64,000 nt of DNA, from positions 248,001-312,000 of the forward strand of contig JAEUMP010000016.1 of the NCBI GenBank assembly GCA_016791445.1. The letters run 5' to 3'. This document shows positions 24,334 through 34,145 of the stretch, piece by piece. The position numbers were made by a program, and so were the translations under genes. The notes under the pieces are model-generated. The model worked only from the letters and a program-made list of their open reading frames with translations. It made no database searches and was not told the DNA's origin. The number at the start of each line of letters is the position of its first letter. Within the stretch, counting starts at the first letter, position 1. The stretch comes from Hyphomonadaceae bacterium. GTDB taxonomy: Bacteria > Pseudomonadota > Alphaproteobacteria > Caulobacterales > Aquidulcibacteraceae.

Positions 24334-26634
24334 TCAGAATTGTTTGCGGAAGCTCGCCTGCACCACGCGCCCGAGCGGATTGAGATAGCCTTCCTGATAG
24401 GCGGTCGGCGTCAGGCCGCTCGCATCGCGCACCTCGACGACGCTGTCGGTGAGGTTGTCGATGCCGAACGCGAGCCGCGATCCCTTCAACAACGGCGCAG
24501 CGCGCACAAGACCGGGACGGGAGTCGAAGTTCATGAACAACCGCGCGTTGAGCGTCAGCTGGTCGGAAAAGCTCAAAGCGCCGCCCGAAGCGACCGGCAG
24601 GTCGTAGCCGTCGGTCCAGCCGCCGCTGAAGCGCAGGCCGACGCCGCGATTGAACAGCCCGCCTTCGAACTCGATGGCGCTCGCAGCTTCGCCGCCGCCG
24701 TTCAGGCCGCCGCGGTCGAGCAGGTCGATCGGCGCGAGGCCGCGCGCAAGCGTCACGTCATCGACGAGGCGCATCTTGTACGCGACAGAAATGTTCCAGC
24801 GGCCGCCGGCCTGCTGTCCGCCGCCGAGGCCCATGCGTTGCGCGACGGCGGGAGGGGGGCCTTCGCCGCCACCCGGAGCGCCGCCCTCCGCCGCCGGCGG
24901 TCGCTGACGCGGCGGACCTCCCGGCGCTGCCGCAGGGCGCGCGCCGCCGATGGGGCGCGAGAAATTGAACCCGATGCGGACGCTTTCGATGTCGCGCTCC
25001 GCAATGCTGATCGGCCGCGCATCGACGGCCGTGAGCACGCCGAGACCGTCGCGGGTGAAGCGCGTGGGGAAGGCGGCCTGTGTTTCCGCAAGCGCAACCG
25101 GCAGGGCGGACGCTACGTCTTCCGATCGGTTGTGCGCCCAGCTGAAGGTGAGTTGCAGGCCCTGGATTTTCTGCGGCGACCAGTTGGCGTTGAACGTCAG
25201 ATCTTCGCGGCTCTCCGCCGCGAGCGCAGGATTGCCGCCGGAGGTGCGCGTGATCCGTACGTTCTGTCCCGTCGCGGTATCGAAGAACACGACATCCGGC
25301 GTGACCAGCAGCGGATCGCCGAGTTGCTGGAGCGACGGCGCCGCCTCGCTCGACTCCGCCTGCAGCGAAAGCCGCACCGTGCGGATCGGCGACCAGCTGC
25401 CGCCATAGCCGATGCTCGTCAGCGTCGCGAAATCGCTGGGGTCGGCCCACGAAGCGGTGGCGTTCAGCGAGATGTCGCCCAGCGCCTTGCCGAACTCCGA
25501 ACGGCGGCTGGTCAGCGGCGCGGCCAGCGTGAACCGGCCCGAAGGCGTCGTGCGCTCAAGCTCGGCGCGGCGCACGCCGCTCGCGAGGCTTTCCGAGAGA
25601 CTGTCGATGTTGCGATGCTCGACGCCGAAACGCAGCGCGGCGCGCATGCGTCCCGCCGGCACATCGAGGAAGGCGCCGTTCACATTGCCGGTGAGGTCGT
25701 AGAGCGTCTGGTCGGACTCTGTGCGCGAAGGGGAGAGGGAGTCCTTCGTTTCGCTTTCCTGATGGGTGGAATCCGCCGTCGCCGTCGCCGTCCACTGCCA
25801 ACCGGCATAGGCGCCGTCGAAGCCGGCGGCGCCACGCACGCTCTGGCTTTCGGAATCGCGCACGCGCACTTCGCTGATGCCGTTCAGTCCCAGCAGGTCA
25901 CGTTGTTCGCCGCCCTCGACGCGCAGGGAGGCGTTGCCGGTGATGCGCTCGGTAAGCGCGCGCGAGAACGAGGCGTTGGCGCGCCAGCCCTGCGAGTCCG
26001 GAATGAGCGTGCGCACATTGCGCGCATCCGGCCCGGCGGTCGGTGGCGCGATGTCGCGCTCCAGCTCGGTCACCGAGCTGGCGTCGCTGAGGCTCAGACC
26101 ACCGGCGAACCGATCGCCGTCGTTGATGTTGGTATAGCTGCCTTCGGCGCGGGCATTGGCGCGCGCATCGCCGTCTGCAACGCCGCCGCCGGCTTCGAGC
26201 GCCGCCGCCGTGAACGTCTTTTCCAGAACCAGGTTCACGACGCGCTGGTCCGGCGAATAGCCGTACTGCAGCGACAGTTGCTCGTCGAACACCTCCACGC
26301 GCGAAATCACGTCTGGCGGCAGGTCGCGGATTTCCTGAAAGCCGCTGATGCGGCGACCGTTGACGAGCACGATCGGCATGCCGCCGCCGCGGATCGAGGC
26401 CGATCCGGTCTGCGGGGCGATGGCGCCGAGGATCTGGAAGATGTTGGACGCGCCGTAGGAGCGCACATCCTGCGCCGAGAAAGTGGCTTCGGGGGTTACG
26501 TCTCCCGGCACGCTGCCGCGCGGTCGCTCCACGGTGACGACGATCTCGTCCTCGTTGCGGGAATTGGCTTGCGCCAGGGCGGAGGGAGCGATGGCGAGGG
26601 CGGCCAGGAAGGTCGCGAGCGAGCGTGGGTCCAT
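24334..26634 (-). CDS. TonB-dependent receptor with Gly/Pro-rich insert
   Basis: The 766-residue outer-membrane receptor has a signal peptide (MDPRSLATFLAALAIAPSALA) and a plug domain that includes ASIRGGGMPIVLVNGRRISGF and DVISRVEVFDEQLSLQYGY. Its beta-barrel ends in a terminal Phe (RKQF), as BamA substrates do. Around residues 565-615 there is an unusual low-complexity Gly/Pro/Ala insert. The start at 26634 gives the clean signal peptide; an ATG five codons upstream is possible. The ligand is unknown, and no adjacent transport genes suggest it. Confidence 0.85.
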   Translation of the reverse strand: MDPRSLATFLAALAIAPSALAQANSRNEDEIVVTVERPRGSVPGDVTPEATFSAQDVRSYGASNIFQILGAIAPQTGSASIRGGGMPIVLVNGRRISGFQEIRDLPPDVISRVEVFDEQLSLQYGYSPDQRVVNLVLEKTFTAAALEAGGGVADGDARANARAEGSYTNINDGDRFAGGLSLSDASSVTELERDIAPPTAGPDARNVRTLIPDSQGWRANASFSRALTERITGNASLRVEGGEQRDLLGLNGISEVRVRDSESQSVRGAAGFDGAYAGWQWTATATADSTHQESETKDSLSPSRTESDQTLYDLTGNVNGAFLDVPAGRMRAALRFGVEHRNIDSLSESLASGVRRAELERTTPSGRFTLAAPLTSRRSEFGKALGDISLNATASWADPSDFATLTSIGYGGSWSPIRTVRLSLQAESSEAAPSLQQLGDPLLVTPDVVFFDTATGQNVRITRTSGGNPALAAESREDLTFNANWSPQKIQGLQLTFSWAHNRSEDVASALPVALAETQAAFPTRFTRDGLGVLTAVDARPISIAERDIESVRIGFNFSRPIGGARPAAAPGGPPRQRPPAAEGGAPGGGEGPPPAVAQRMGLGGGQQAGGRWNISVAYKMRLVDDVTLARGLAPIDLLDRGGLNGGGEAASAIEFEGGLFNRGVGLRFSGGWTDGYDLPVASGGALSFSDQLTLNARLFMNFDSRPGLVRAAPLLKGSRLAFGIDNLTDSVVEVRDASGLTPTAYQEGYLNPLGRVVQASFRKQF

Positions 26635-26711
26635 GACGCGCTCTAGCATGCGATTTGTGTCACAATCATTGCAGATGCGACGAGCGTTGCGGGCGCATTT
26701 GGCCGCAGTCG

Positions 26712-27083
26712 TCAGCCTTCCGTCGCCGCCGGAACGGCGGGGCGCTGCTTCTTCTCGTCATGTCCCGAAACGCCCTTGCGGGCATGAAGCGCGGCGGCGG
26801 CTTCTTCTGCCGTCACGCCGCAAACCTGCAGCGTCACCAGCAGGTGGAAAAGCACATCCGCCGCTTCCGACGCGAGGGCCGCCTTGTCCCCGGAGACGGC
26901 TGCAAGCGCGGCTTCGACGCCTTCTTCGCCAAGCTTCTTCGCACACTTGCCCGGGCCCGCCGCGAGAAGGGAGGCGGTATAGGACGTCACCGGATCGCCG
27001 CCGACGCGCGAGGCGATGATGCCGACGAGATCGTCGATCACGGCGCCGAGCGTACGCGCATCCAGCGGTTTTACGTCTTGCAT
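26712..27083 (-). CDS. hisE: Phosphoribosyl-ATP diphosphatase HisE
   Basis: HisE hydrolyses PR-ATP to PR-AMP, the second step of histidine synthesis. The 123-residue product shows SYTASLLAAGPGKCAKKLGEEGVEAALAA and SEAADVLFHLLV, the MazG-like family core. Start and hisF stop overlap as TAATG, so it is the last gene of the hisH-A-F-E operon. Confidence 0.95.
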   Translation of the reverse strand: MQDVKPLDARTLGAVIDDLVGIIASRVGGDPVTSYTASLLAAGPGKCAKKLGEEGVEAALAAVSGDKAALASEAADVLFHLLVTLQVCGVTAEEAAAALHARKGVSGHDEKKQRPAVPAATEG

Positions 27084-27850
27084 TATGCGACCGTCCTGAC
27101 GGGAACGCCCGCCGCCGCCAGCGCTGCGCGCGCTTCGCCGAGGCTGTGCGTTCCGAAATGGAAGATCGAGGCGGCCAAGGCGGCGCTCGCGCGCCCGATG
27201 GTGATCGCTTCGACCAGATGCTGCAGCGATCCCGCGCCGCCGGAGGCGATGATCGGTACACGGACCTTTTCGGTGATTTGCCGCAGCAAGTCGAGGTCGT
27301 AGCCGCTCTTCACGCCGTCCCGGTCCATGCTCGTGACGAGGAGTTCACCCGCACCGCGCTCTGCGGCCTCCTGCGCGAAGGCGACGGCGTCGATGCCGGT
27401 TTCCCGACGCCCCCCGTGGGTGAAGATCTCCCAGCGGCCCGGCGCGGTCTGCTTCGCATCGATGGCGACCACGATGCACTGCGCGCCGAAGGCCGCCGAA
27501 GCTTCGTTGATCACCTCCGGCGTCTGGATGGCGGCGGTGTTGATGGAGACCTTGTCCGCGCCCGCCGCAAGCAGGGCCTTCACATCATTCGGCGTGCGCA
27601 CGCCCCCGCCGACTGTCAGCGGTGTGAAGCAGCGTTCCGCCGTCCGCTTGACCGCGTCGAGAAGGGCGCCGCGCCCTTCGACGGAGGCGGAAATGTCGAG
27701 AAAGCAGATCTCGTCTGCGCCCTGGGAATCGTAAAGCGCCGCCAGCTCCGCCGGATCGCCCGCATCGCGCAGGCCGACGAAATTCACGCCTTTCACGACC
27801 CTGCCGTCCTTCACGTCGAGGCAGGGGATGATCCGCGCCGCGAGCGTCAT
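27083..27850 (-). CDS. hisF: Imidazole glycerol phosphate synthase, cyclase subunit HisF
   Basis: The 255-residue (beta/alpha)8 cyclase makes IGP and AICAR with ammonia from HisH. The catalytic aspartates are in [13 protein letters not shown] and in VVAIDAK. It overlaps hisA upstream by ATGA and hisE downstream by one base. Confidence 0.96.
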   Translation of the reverse strand: MTLAARIIPCLDVKDGRVVKGVNFVGLRDAGDPAELAALYDSQGADEICFLDISASVEGRGALLDAVKRTAERCFTPLTVGGGVRTPNDVKALLAAGADKVSINTAAIQTPEVINEASAAFGAQCIVVAIDAKQTAPGRWEIFTHGGRRETGIDAVAFAQEAAERGAGELLVTSMDRDGVKSGYDLDLLRQITEKVRVPIIASGGAGSLQHLVEAITIGRASAALAASIFHFGTHSLGEARAALAAAGVPVRTVA

Positions 27851-28572
27851 CCGGCAGCAGCATCCAGCGCGGCCGCAGGATCGATATCACCGTCGTAGAG
27901 CGCGCGGCCGAGAATGGCGCCGGCGATGGGGCGGCCGCGTCGTTCGCGGAGCGCGTGGATGTCGTTCACGTCGCGCACGCCGCCGGAGGCGATGACGGGT
28001 ATCGAGACCGCGTCGGCCATGGCGCCGGTGAAATCGACGTTGACGCCCTTCTTCAGGCCGTCGCGGCCGATGTCGGTGACGATGAGCGCGGCGATGCCCG
28101 CGCCTTCGAATTTCTTCGCGAGTTCGACGGCGTCGATCTCCGTCTGCTCCGCCCAGCCGGCCACGGCGACGCGGCCCTCGCGCGCGTCTATCCCGACCGC
28201 GACGCGTTCCGGGTAGAGGCGGGCGGCTTCCCGCACGAAGACGGGGTCCTTCACGGCGGCGGTGCCGAGGATCACGCGCGTCGCGCCCGCATCGAGCCAG
28301 TAGGCGATGGATTCGAGATTGCGCACGCCGCCGCCGATCTGCACCGGAATGCGCACGGCGGAGAGAATGCGCGCCACGGCGCCGGCATTCGCGGTCTTGC
28401 CCGCAAAGGCGCCGTCGAGATCGACGACATGGATCCAGTGGAAGCCCTGATCCTCGAACGCCTTCGCCTGCGCGCCGGGGTCGCGGTTGAAGATCGTCGC
28501 GCGGTCCATGCGGCCTTCGCGCAGGCGCACGCACTGGCCGTCCTTCAGGTCGATGGCGGGGTAGAGGATCAT
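27847..28572 (-). CDS. hisA: ProFAR isomerase HisA
   Basis: HisA carries out the Amadori rearrangement of ProFAR to PRFAR. The 241-residue barrel has [14 protein letters not shown] at the N-terminus (catalytic Asp) and VTDIGRDG (second Asp). It overlaps hisH and hisF by four bases at each end. Confidence 0.96.
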   Translation of the reverse strand: MILYPAIDLKDGQCVRLREGRMDRATIFNRDPGAQAKAFEDQGFHWIHVVDLDGAFAGKTANAGAVARILSAVRIPVQIGGGVRNLESIAYWLDAGATRVILGTAAVKDPVFVREAARLYPERVAVGIDAREGRVAVAGWAEQTEIDAVELAKKFEGAGIAALIVTDIGRDGLKKGVNVDFTGAMADAVSIPVIASGGVRDVNDIHALRERRGRPIAGAILGRALYDGDIDPAAALDAAAG

Positions 28573-29261
28573 GCGGGCCTCCAGGCGAGGAAGCGCGCGA
28601 GGAGATCGAGCCCGGCGGCCTGGCTTTTTTCGGGGTGGAACTGCACGCCGATCATGTTGTCGCGCGCGATGGCGCAGGCGAACGACGCGCCATAATCGGC
28701 GGTCGCGACGATGGCGTCGGCGGAGTCCGGTTCAACGACATAGGAGTGCATGAACACCATATGGCGTTGAGGAACCAGACCGTCGAGGACGGCGTGCCTG
28801 CGCGTTGGCGTCACAGCATTCCATCCCATGTGCGGAAGCCGTTCCGTCGTCTGAAGGACATGACAGACGCCGCCGATCCAGCCGAGGCCGGCATGTTCGC
28901 CGTGTTCGAGCCCCTTCGTCATCAAAAGCTGCATGCCAACGCAGATGCCGAGAAAGGGCGTTCGCTTCCCGCGCACCGCTTCGGTCATCGCGGCGAGAAG
29001 GGGGGCGTCGGCCGAAAGCGCGCTCATGCAGGCGGCGAAGGCGCCTTGCCCCGGCAGCACGATCGCATCCGCTTCCGCAACGAAACCGGGATCGCGCGTC
29101 AGCCGCACGTCCGCCGCGAGACCCGCCCGCTGCGCAGCCTCCGCCAGCGCCCGCTCCACCGAGCGCACATTGCCGGAGCCATAATCGATGAGGGCGACGC
29201 GTTGCACGGGCGCGGTGGTATCAAGGTTCGGCAGGGGTGTCTCCCATCCCCCGAGACCCAT
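28569..29261 (-). CDS. hisH: Imidazole glycerol phosphate synthase, glutaminase subunit HisH
   Basis: HisH is the class I glutamine amidotransferase that feeds ammonia to HisF. The nucleophile is in [10 protein letters not shown]; the catalytic His/Glu pair is in GVQFHPEKS. The start is uncertain. I used the ATG at 29261, which gives 230 residues, though the conserved part begins at about [14 protein letters not shown] just before that segment would give the usual length, but neither has a good Shine-Dalgarno sequence. Confidence 0.93.
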   Translation of the reverse strand: MGLGGWETPLPNLDTTAPVQRVALIDYGSGNVRSVERALAEAAQRAGLAADVRLTRDPGFVAEADAIVLPGQGAFAACMSALSADAPLLAAMTEAVRGKRTPFLGICVGMQLLMTKGLEHGEHAGLGWIGGVCHVLQTTERLPHMGWNAVTPTRRHAVLDGLVPQRHMVFMHSYVVEPDSADAIVATADYGASFACAIARDNMIGVQFHPEKSQAAGLDLLARFLAWRPA

Positions 29262-29331
29262 GCACGTCGCAGCCTGCATCCGGATGGGGTCGCGGATGCA
29301 TCCGGTAGCTGGAACATCTCAGGGAGAGCCC

Positions 29332-30390
29332 ATGATCGGACAGTTCAGGGCGTGCATTTGCGCGGCCATACTCACGTTCGCCCCGACGGTCGCGACAGCT
29401 CAGGCGCCGGATCCGGCGACGGTCACACTCAGCGCTTCGGAAAACAGGGAGGTGCTGCTCTCCCTCGCAAAAGTCCTGCGTGAGCGTTTTGCGTTTCGAG
29501 CGCGAGGCGAGGCGGCGGCCCGCGAAATCGAGTCCCTTGAGCGGCGTGGCGTTTTCAGAGAGGCGCGCACCGCTGCGGAGCTCATGGCGCTGATCGATGC
29601 GCGGGTCACGCCGCTCGTCAACGATCGGCATTTCCGGGTTCGATATGTGGGGCCTCACGTGCTCGCCGGATTCAGCGAAGCGCCCGCGTCCGCAGAGGAA
29701 GTTGCTGCCTTTCATGAGGAGATCCGTCTCCGCGGCGGCGAAATCCCGGATGTACGCTGGCTCGCGGGAAATGTGGGCTATCTGCGCATCAACATGTTCT
29801 TCGACGCCCCGCCTTCGGCGGAGAAGCTCGCCGCCGCCATGGGCATGCTCGCCGACACCTCAGCCCTGATCATTGACGTGCGCGGTACGCCCGGTGGAGA
29901 GCCCGCTGGCGTCGCCATGGTGATCGGCCATCTCGTCGCGGAGCGCGCTGCCACCGTGCGCGTGGAGGATCCGGTGAATCCGGCGTTGAGCCGTACCTTT
30001 CACGCTGAACCGAGAACACCCGCCTATGTCGGTAAGCCGGTCTATGTGCTTATGGATGGCGACACCGGCTCTGGCGCTGAGGAGTTCGTCTATGATCTCA
30101 AGGCCATGCGGCGCGCGACGCTCGTGGGAACGACCACATCCGGCGCCGCGACCCCGGGCGGGTATCGTCCTCTCGCGGCGGGCATGGTTGCGTTCATCCC
30201 CATGCAGATCGTCAGCAACGCGGTGACGGGCGCCAACTGGGAAGGCGTCGGCGTCAAGCCGGATGTCGAGGTCCCGCCGGAACAGGCGCTTGAACGCGCG
30301 CATCGCCTCGCGCTCGAAGCCATCCTGAAGGACGCGCAGGGCCTGCGCCGGGCGATCGCGGAGGAGGGGCTTGCATCGCTAAAGCCGTAG
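29332..30390 (+). CDS. S41-family peptidase, secreted
   Basis: The 352-residue protein has a signal peptide (MIGQFRACICAAILTFAPTVATAQA) and an S41 (C-terminal processing peptidase/IRBP-like) domain: VGYLRINMFF, ALIIDVRGTPGGEPAG and the serine region DGDTGSGAEEF. The usual catalytic lysine position reads GTTTSG here, as in the S41B group, so activity cannot be assumed. A fine Shine-Dalgarno sequence (AGGGAGAG) precedes the ATG. It lies on the plus strand between hisH and hisB, splitting the histidine genes. Confidence 0.85.
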   Translation: MIGQFRACICAAILTFAPTVATAQAPDPATVTLSASENREVLLSLAKVLRERFAFRARGEAAAREIESLERRGVFREARTAAELMALIDARVTPLVNDRHFRVRYVGPHVLAGFSEAPASAEEVAAFHEEIRLRGGEIPDVRWLAGNVGYLRINMFFDAPPSAEKLAAAMGMLADTSALIIDVRGTPGGEPAGVAMVIGHLVAERAATVRVEDPVNPALSRTFHAEPRTPAYVGKPVYVLMDGDTGSGAEEFVYDLKAMRRATLVGTTTSGAATPGGYRPLAAGMVAFIPMQIVSNAVTGANWEGVGVKPDVEVPPEQALERAHRLALEAILKDAQGLRRAIAEEGLASLKP

Positions 30391-30474
30391 CGGGTCGTTC
30401 GCTAAACGTCGGCGAGTGAGGGCAACGCTGTCGCCGCGCTTCCTCGTGTGGGGAGGGGCGGCGGCCGCAAAGCC

Positions 30475-31071
30475 CTACAACACACCCTTCGTACTAGGCG
30501 TCGCGCCCGCCAGTCTCGGATCAATCTCCGTCGCCGCGCGCGCGGCGCGCGCCAGCGCCTTGTAGCAGCTCTCGACGATGTGGTGCGTGTTGTCGCCGTA
30601 GAGGTTCTCGATGTGCACGCAGGCGCCGGAGTGCATGGCGAAGGCCTGGAACCACTCCTTGAAGAGCTCGGTGTCCATGTCGCCGAGCTTCGGGCGCGGA
30701 AGGTCGACGCGCCAGATCAGGTAGGGGCGGTTGGCGAAATCGACGGCGGCGCGCGAGAGCGTTTCGTCCATCGGGATATAGGCGTGCGCGAAACGGCGGA
30801 TGCCCTTGTGATCGCCGAGCGCTTCCTTGAACGCCTGGCCCATCACGATGCCCACGTCTTCCACCGTGTGGTGCATGTCGACGTGCAGATCGCCCTTCGC
30901 CTCGATGACGAGATCGAACGCGCCATGCTTGGCGAAGCTTTCGAGCATGTGGTCGAAGAAGCCGATGCCCGTCGCGATCTTGCCGGCGCCTTCGCCGTCG
31001 AGATTGAGGGAGACCGAAATCGTCGTCTCCTTCGTGGACCGCGCAATCTTTGCCGTTCGCATCTTCTTCAT
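30475..31071 (-). CDS. hisB: Imidazoleglycerol-phosphate dehydratase HisB
   Basis: The 198-residue manganese-dependent dehydratase has the two His-rich metal motifs ([12 protein letters not shown] and [17 protein letters not shown]) and [13 protein letters not shown]. It is the monofunctional form without the phosphatase domain. The ATG at 31071 has AGGGCGA upstream; 31062 and 31083 are alternatives. It is separated from hisH by the S41 peptidase gene. Confidence 0.95.
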   Translation of the reverse strand: MKKMRTAKIARSTKETTISVSLNLDGEGAGKIATGIGFFDHMLESFAKHGAFDLVIEAKGDLHVDMHHTVEDVGIVMGQAFKEALGDHKGIRRFAHAYIPMDETLSRAAVDFANRPYLIWRVDLPRPKLGDMDTELFKEWFQAFAMHSGACVHIENLYGDNTHHIVESCYKALARAARAATEIDPRLAGATPSTKGVL

Positions 31072-31084
31072 TCGCCCTAACAAG

Positions 31085-31156
31085 TGCTGAACTGATCAGC
31101 AGCAGTAAAACATACGCCGTTGCAATGATGACGGCAATATTTAGGTCATCCTAAAT
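31085..31156. promoter_or_regulatory. Divergent regulatory region with two dyads between hisB and the GGDEF-EAL gene
   Basis: An AT-rich spacer holds TGCTGA-N5-TCAGCA (31085-31101) and the perfect dyad ATTTAGG-TCAT-CCTAAAT (31139-31156). Both look like operator or hairpin sites at the divergent promoters. No binding protein can be named. Confidence 0.4.
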
Positions 31157-31244
31157 CTTTGCAGACCACAACGGTACGCAAGGCGCCGTCCTTCGGATGC
31201 GGGGGCGGAAGTGCGTCAAAGTGCATCCGGGAAACGCCGCAGTC

Positions 31245-33314
31245 ATGTCGGAAGAGGTCGAGACGAGCGCAAAGGTGCGGAAAGGGCCCGGGCTGACTGC
31301 CCGGTTCGTCCTCGCATTCTGCGGTCTCTTCCTGGTGTTCGGCTCGGGGGTGGTGTTCACGGTGTGGGAGAGCGATCAGCGCGCCGCCGAGGCGCGCGCG
31401 CGGCTCCTGCTCGACGATCGCGCCCTGACGCTCGCCGAACAGATGGACGAGGCGCTTGCGGCGTCGGACGGTGCGAGCGCGCAGACGGCCGCGAACGGCC
31501 TTGGACGCCGGCACGGCATGGTGGCGGTGCGGCTCGTGGCGCGGGACGGCTCACTGCTCGCCGACGGCGAGGACCCCGATGCGCGACGCATCATGGACAG
31601 GCTGGCGACAGGCGGCGAGCGGTTCGTCATGGAGAAGGGGCTCGCGGCGACCACCGTGTCGTCCGCCTCGGGCCGTGTCTTCGTGACCGCGACATCGCGC
31701 TCCCTGCGGCAGGGCTTCCACGGGTCAGCGGCCCTTATCGCAAGCGTCTTCTTCGGCTTCGGCGCGCTCGCCGCCTTGATCGCCTGGTTCATGGCGCGCT
31801 CCATCGCGCAGCCGCTGCGGAAGCTGACGGCGATGGCCGACATGCTGCGGGACAAGAACGCCGCGCAACCGCTCGACCTAAAGACCGGCGACGAACTCGA
31901 AACGCTCGCGCGCGCGTTCAACGCCATGGCCGAAAAGGTCCAGGCCAACATGCGCCGCCTGCAGCGCATGGCCTACAGCGACACGGCCACGGGCCTGCCC
32001 AACCACGAACGCTTCACGCGCGACGTGACGGACTTCCTCTCCAACCGGCACGATGAGGTCGGCGCGCTCTTCGTCGTGCGTCTGGACCGCCTCGACCGGA
32101 TTTTCGACGCCATCGGGCAGGATGCGGGCGACGAATTGCTCACGCGCATCGTGGGGCGTCTGTCTTCAGCGGTCCGCGCGATCGACCGCATGGTGCGCAC
32201 CGAGCATTGCACGGCGCGGCCCAGCCAGCTCGCGCGCTTGCGCGGCGGCGATTTCGGCGTGCTGACGCCGCGATTCCGCGGCCAGGAAGACGCCGCGCGC
32301 TTCGCCCAGCTTCTCGCGTCCGCGCTCAACCAGCCGTTCGACTGGCGCGAACACAAGCTCGTCCTTGGCGCGGCCATCGGCGCGGCGCTGTTGCCGCAGG
32401 ACGGCGCCGACGCCGACACCGCGATCCGCCACGCCATGCTCGCCCTCACGGCGGCGCGCTCCGACAACGGTCGGATGAAGTTCTTCACCAAGGCGCTGGA
32501 TCGCGAAGCGAACGCGCAGCTCGCCTTCGAGCGCGAAATGCGCGCAGCACTCGAGCGCAACGAGTTCAAGGCCTTCTTCCAGCCGAAGGTCGATCTTCTC
32601 TCCGGGCGCGTGATCGGCGCGGAGGCGCTGGCGCGCTGGGTGAAGCCGGATCGCACGATGGTGAGCCCCGGGCGCTTCATCCCGGCGGCGGAAGAGAACG
32701 GCCTGATCGGCTCGATCTCGGAAGTCATTCTCCGCGACGCATGCTGGAAGGCGGCAAGCTGGGCGCGGGAAGGGTTCCCGCTGAGCGTCGCCATCAACAT
32801 CTCGCCGCTGCAGTTCGCCGACGAGCGCTTCACCGACAAGATCCTGCGATCGATGGCCGAGGCCGGCCTCTCTCCGGATCGCGTCGAGCTTGAAATCACG
32901 GAGTCCGTCGCGCTGGAAAATCCCGAGCGCGCGTTGCGCCTGCTCGAGCCGCTGCGCGAGGTCGGCGTGAAGGTTTCGCTGGACGACTTCGGCTGCGGTC
33001 ACTCCTCGCTCGCGTCGCTGACGCGGCTTCCGTTCGACATCATCAAGATCGACCAGCAGTTCGTGCGCGCGTTGGCGAAGGATCGCCATGCGCCGGCGAT
33101 CATCGAGATGATCCTCGCGATGGCCGCCTCGCTCGACTACACGGTCGTCGCCGAAGGCATCGAGACGGAGCAGGAGGCCGACTTCCTGCGCCGCCGCGGC
33201 TGCCAGATCGGGCAGGGCTTCCTCTGGGGCGCGGCGATGCCCGCGACGGAATTCCTGCAGTTCAACGCGGCGCGGTCGGGCGCCATTTCGGGTGGCCAGC
33301 GCGGGGTGGCTTGA
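31245..33314 (+). CDS. Membrane HAMP-GGDEF-EAL c-di-GMP phosphodiesterase
   Basis: The 689-residue inner-membrane protein has two membrane helices (about 20-40 and 162-185) around a periplasmic sensor, then HAMP (ARSIAQPLRKLTAMADMLRD). The GGDEF domain is degenerate: the signature reads GGDFG, so cyclase activity is unlikely. The EAL domain is intact with GAEALARW, NISPLQF, ELEITES, DDFGCGHSSL and KIDQQF, and predicts cyclic-di-GMP hydrolysis. The ATG at 31245 is chosen because the upstream codons are not protein-like; the Shine-Dalgarno sequence is weak. Confidence 0.9.
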   Translation: MSEEVETSAKVRKGPGLTARFVLAFCGLFLVFGSGVVFTVWESDQRAAEARARLLLDDRALTLAEQMDEALAASDGASAQTAANGLGRRHGMVAVRLVARDGSLLADGEDPDARRIMDRLATGGERFVMEKGLAATTVSSASGRVFVTATSRSLRQGFHGSAALIASVFFGFGALAALIAWFMARSIAQPLRKLTAMADMLRDKNAAQPLDLKTGDELETLARAFNAMAEKVQANMRRLQRMAYSDTATGLPNHERFTRDVTDFLSNRHDEVGALFVVRLDRLDRIFDAIGQDAGDELLTRIVGRLSSAVRAIDRMVRTEHCTARPSQLARLRGGDFGVLTPRFRGQEDAARFAQLLASALNQPFDWREHKLVLGAAIGAALLPQDGADADTAIRHAMLALTAARSDNGRMKFFTKALDREANAQLAFEREMRAALERNEFKAFFQPKVDLLSGRVIGAEALARWVKPDRTMVSPGRFIPAAEENGLIGSISEVILRDACWKAASWAREGFPLSVAINISPLQFADERFTDKILRSMAEAGLSPDRVELEITESVALENPERALRLLEPLREVGVKVSLDDFGCGHSSLASLTRLPFDIIKIDQQFVRALAKDRHAPAIIEMILAMAASLDYTVVAEGIETEQEADFLRRRGCQIGQGFLWGAAMPATEFLQFNAARSGAISGGQRGVA

Positions 33315-33346
33315 TCCCGCCACGGTGAGGCGCCACCTCAGGGCGC

Positions 33347-33892
33347 ATGAGTTCTCTCGAAACATGGCACGGCACGACGATCCTTGCGGTGCGCAAGGGC
33401 GGCAAGGTGGTGATCGCGGGCGACGGGCAGGTGTCCATCGGGCCGACGATCATGAAGGGCAATGCGCGCAAGGTGCGCCCGCTGGGCGACGGCAAGGTCA
33501 TCGCGGGCTTTGCGGGCGCGACCGCCGACGCGCTGACGCTGTTTGAACGCCTGGAGCAGAAGCTCGAACGCTTTCCCGGCCAGCTCGCGCGCGCCGCCGT
33601 CGATCTCGCCAAGGACTGGCGCACGGATCGCTTCCTGCGGCGGCTGGAAGCCATGATCATCGTCGCCGATGCGCGCGAGACCTTCGTGATCACCGGGGCG
33701 GGGGACGTGCTCGATCCCGAACACGCGGTCGTGGCGGTAGGCTCCGGCGGCAACTACGCACTTGCGGCGGCCCGCGCGCTCTACGACCATCTCGATGACG
33801 CCGAAAAGATCGCCCGCGACGCCATGGGCATTGCAGCGGACATCTGCGTCTACACGAACCGCAACCTCACCGTGGAAACGTTGAGCGCCTGA
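33347..33892 (+). CDS. hslV: ATP-dependent protease subunit HslV (ClpQ)
   Basis: HslV is the proteasome-like N-terminal threonine peptidase. The 181-residue product has the cleavage site GTTILAVRK: processing would expose Thr10 as the catalytic residue. The rest ([45 protein letters not shown]) is typical. The partner ATPase hslU follows after one small gene. Confidence 0.96.
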   Translation: MSSLETWHGTTILAVRKGGKVVIAGDGQVSIGPTIMKGNARKVRPLGDGKVIAGFAGATADALTLFERLEQKLERFPGQLARAAVDLAKDWRTDRFLRRLEAMIIVADARETFVITGAGDVLDPEHAVVAVGSGGNYALAAARALYDHLDDAEKIARDAMGIAADICVYTNRNLTVETLSA

Positions 33893-33896
33893 CGGG

Positions 33897-34127
33897 ATGA
33901 TCCTCGAAAGCATGTCTCCAGCGGTAGCGTACTGGATTCAGCTGGCGGGCTGGGTCGTCGGCGTCATTGCTGTCGTCGGGGGGGCTTACAGCGGAATTCG
34001 AAGTTTCCACCAATGGTCGGCTGCCGACGACGGTCGTTGGCTCCGCAGCCTTGCGGCATTGTTTGGCTACATTGCGCTGGCGGCGATTGGCATCGTGCTG
34101 ACGCTGATCGGACCGCAGCAGATTTGA
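33897..34127 (+). CDS. Small two-helix membrane protein between hslV and hslU
   Basis: The predicted protein has 76 residues. Helix 1 is about residues 12-32 (WIQLAGWVVGVIAVVGGAYSG) and helix 2 about 51-70 (LAALFGYIALAAIGIVLTLIG), with a charged loop (HQWSAADDGRW). It starts five bases after hslV and ends 18 bases before hslU, so it is co-transcribed with the protease. This insertion between hslV and hslU is uncommon, and no family was recognised. Confidence 0.65.
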   Translation: MILESMSPAVAYWIQLAGWVVGVIAVVGGAYSGIRSFHQWSAADDGRWLRSLAALFGYIALAAIGIVLTLIGPQQI

Positions 34128-34145
34128 ATTCAAAGAAGAACAGAA

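Noticed and set aside
32166-33365. 399-codon open frame antisense to the GGDEF-EAL gene
   Set aside because: It is an artefact of GC-rich codon use. The plus strand carries clear HAMP and EAL motifs.
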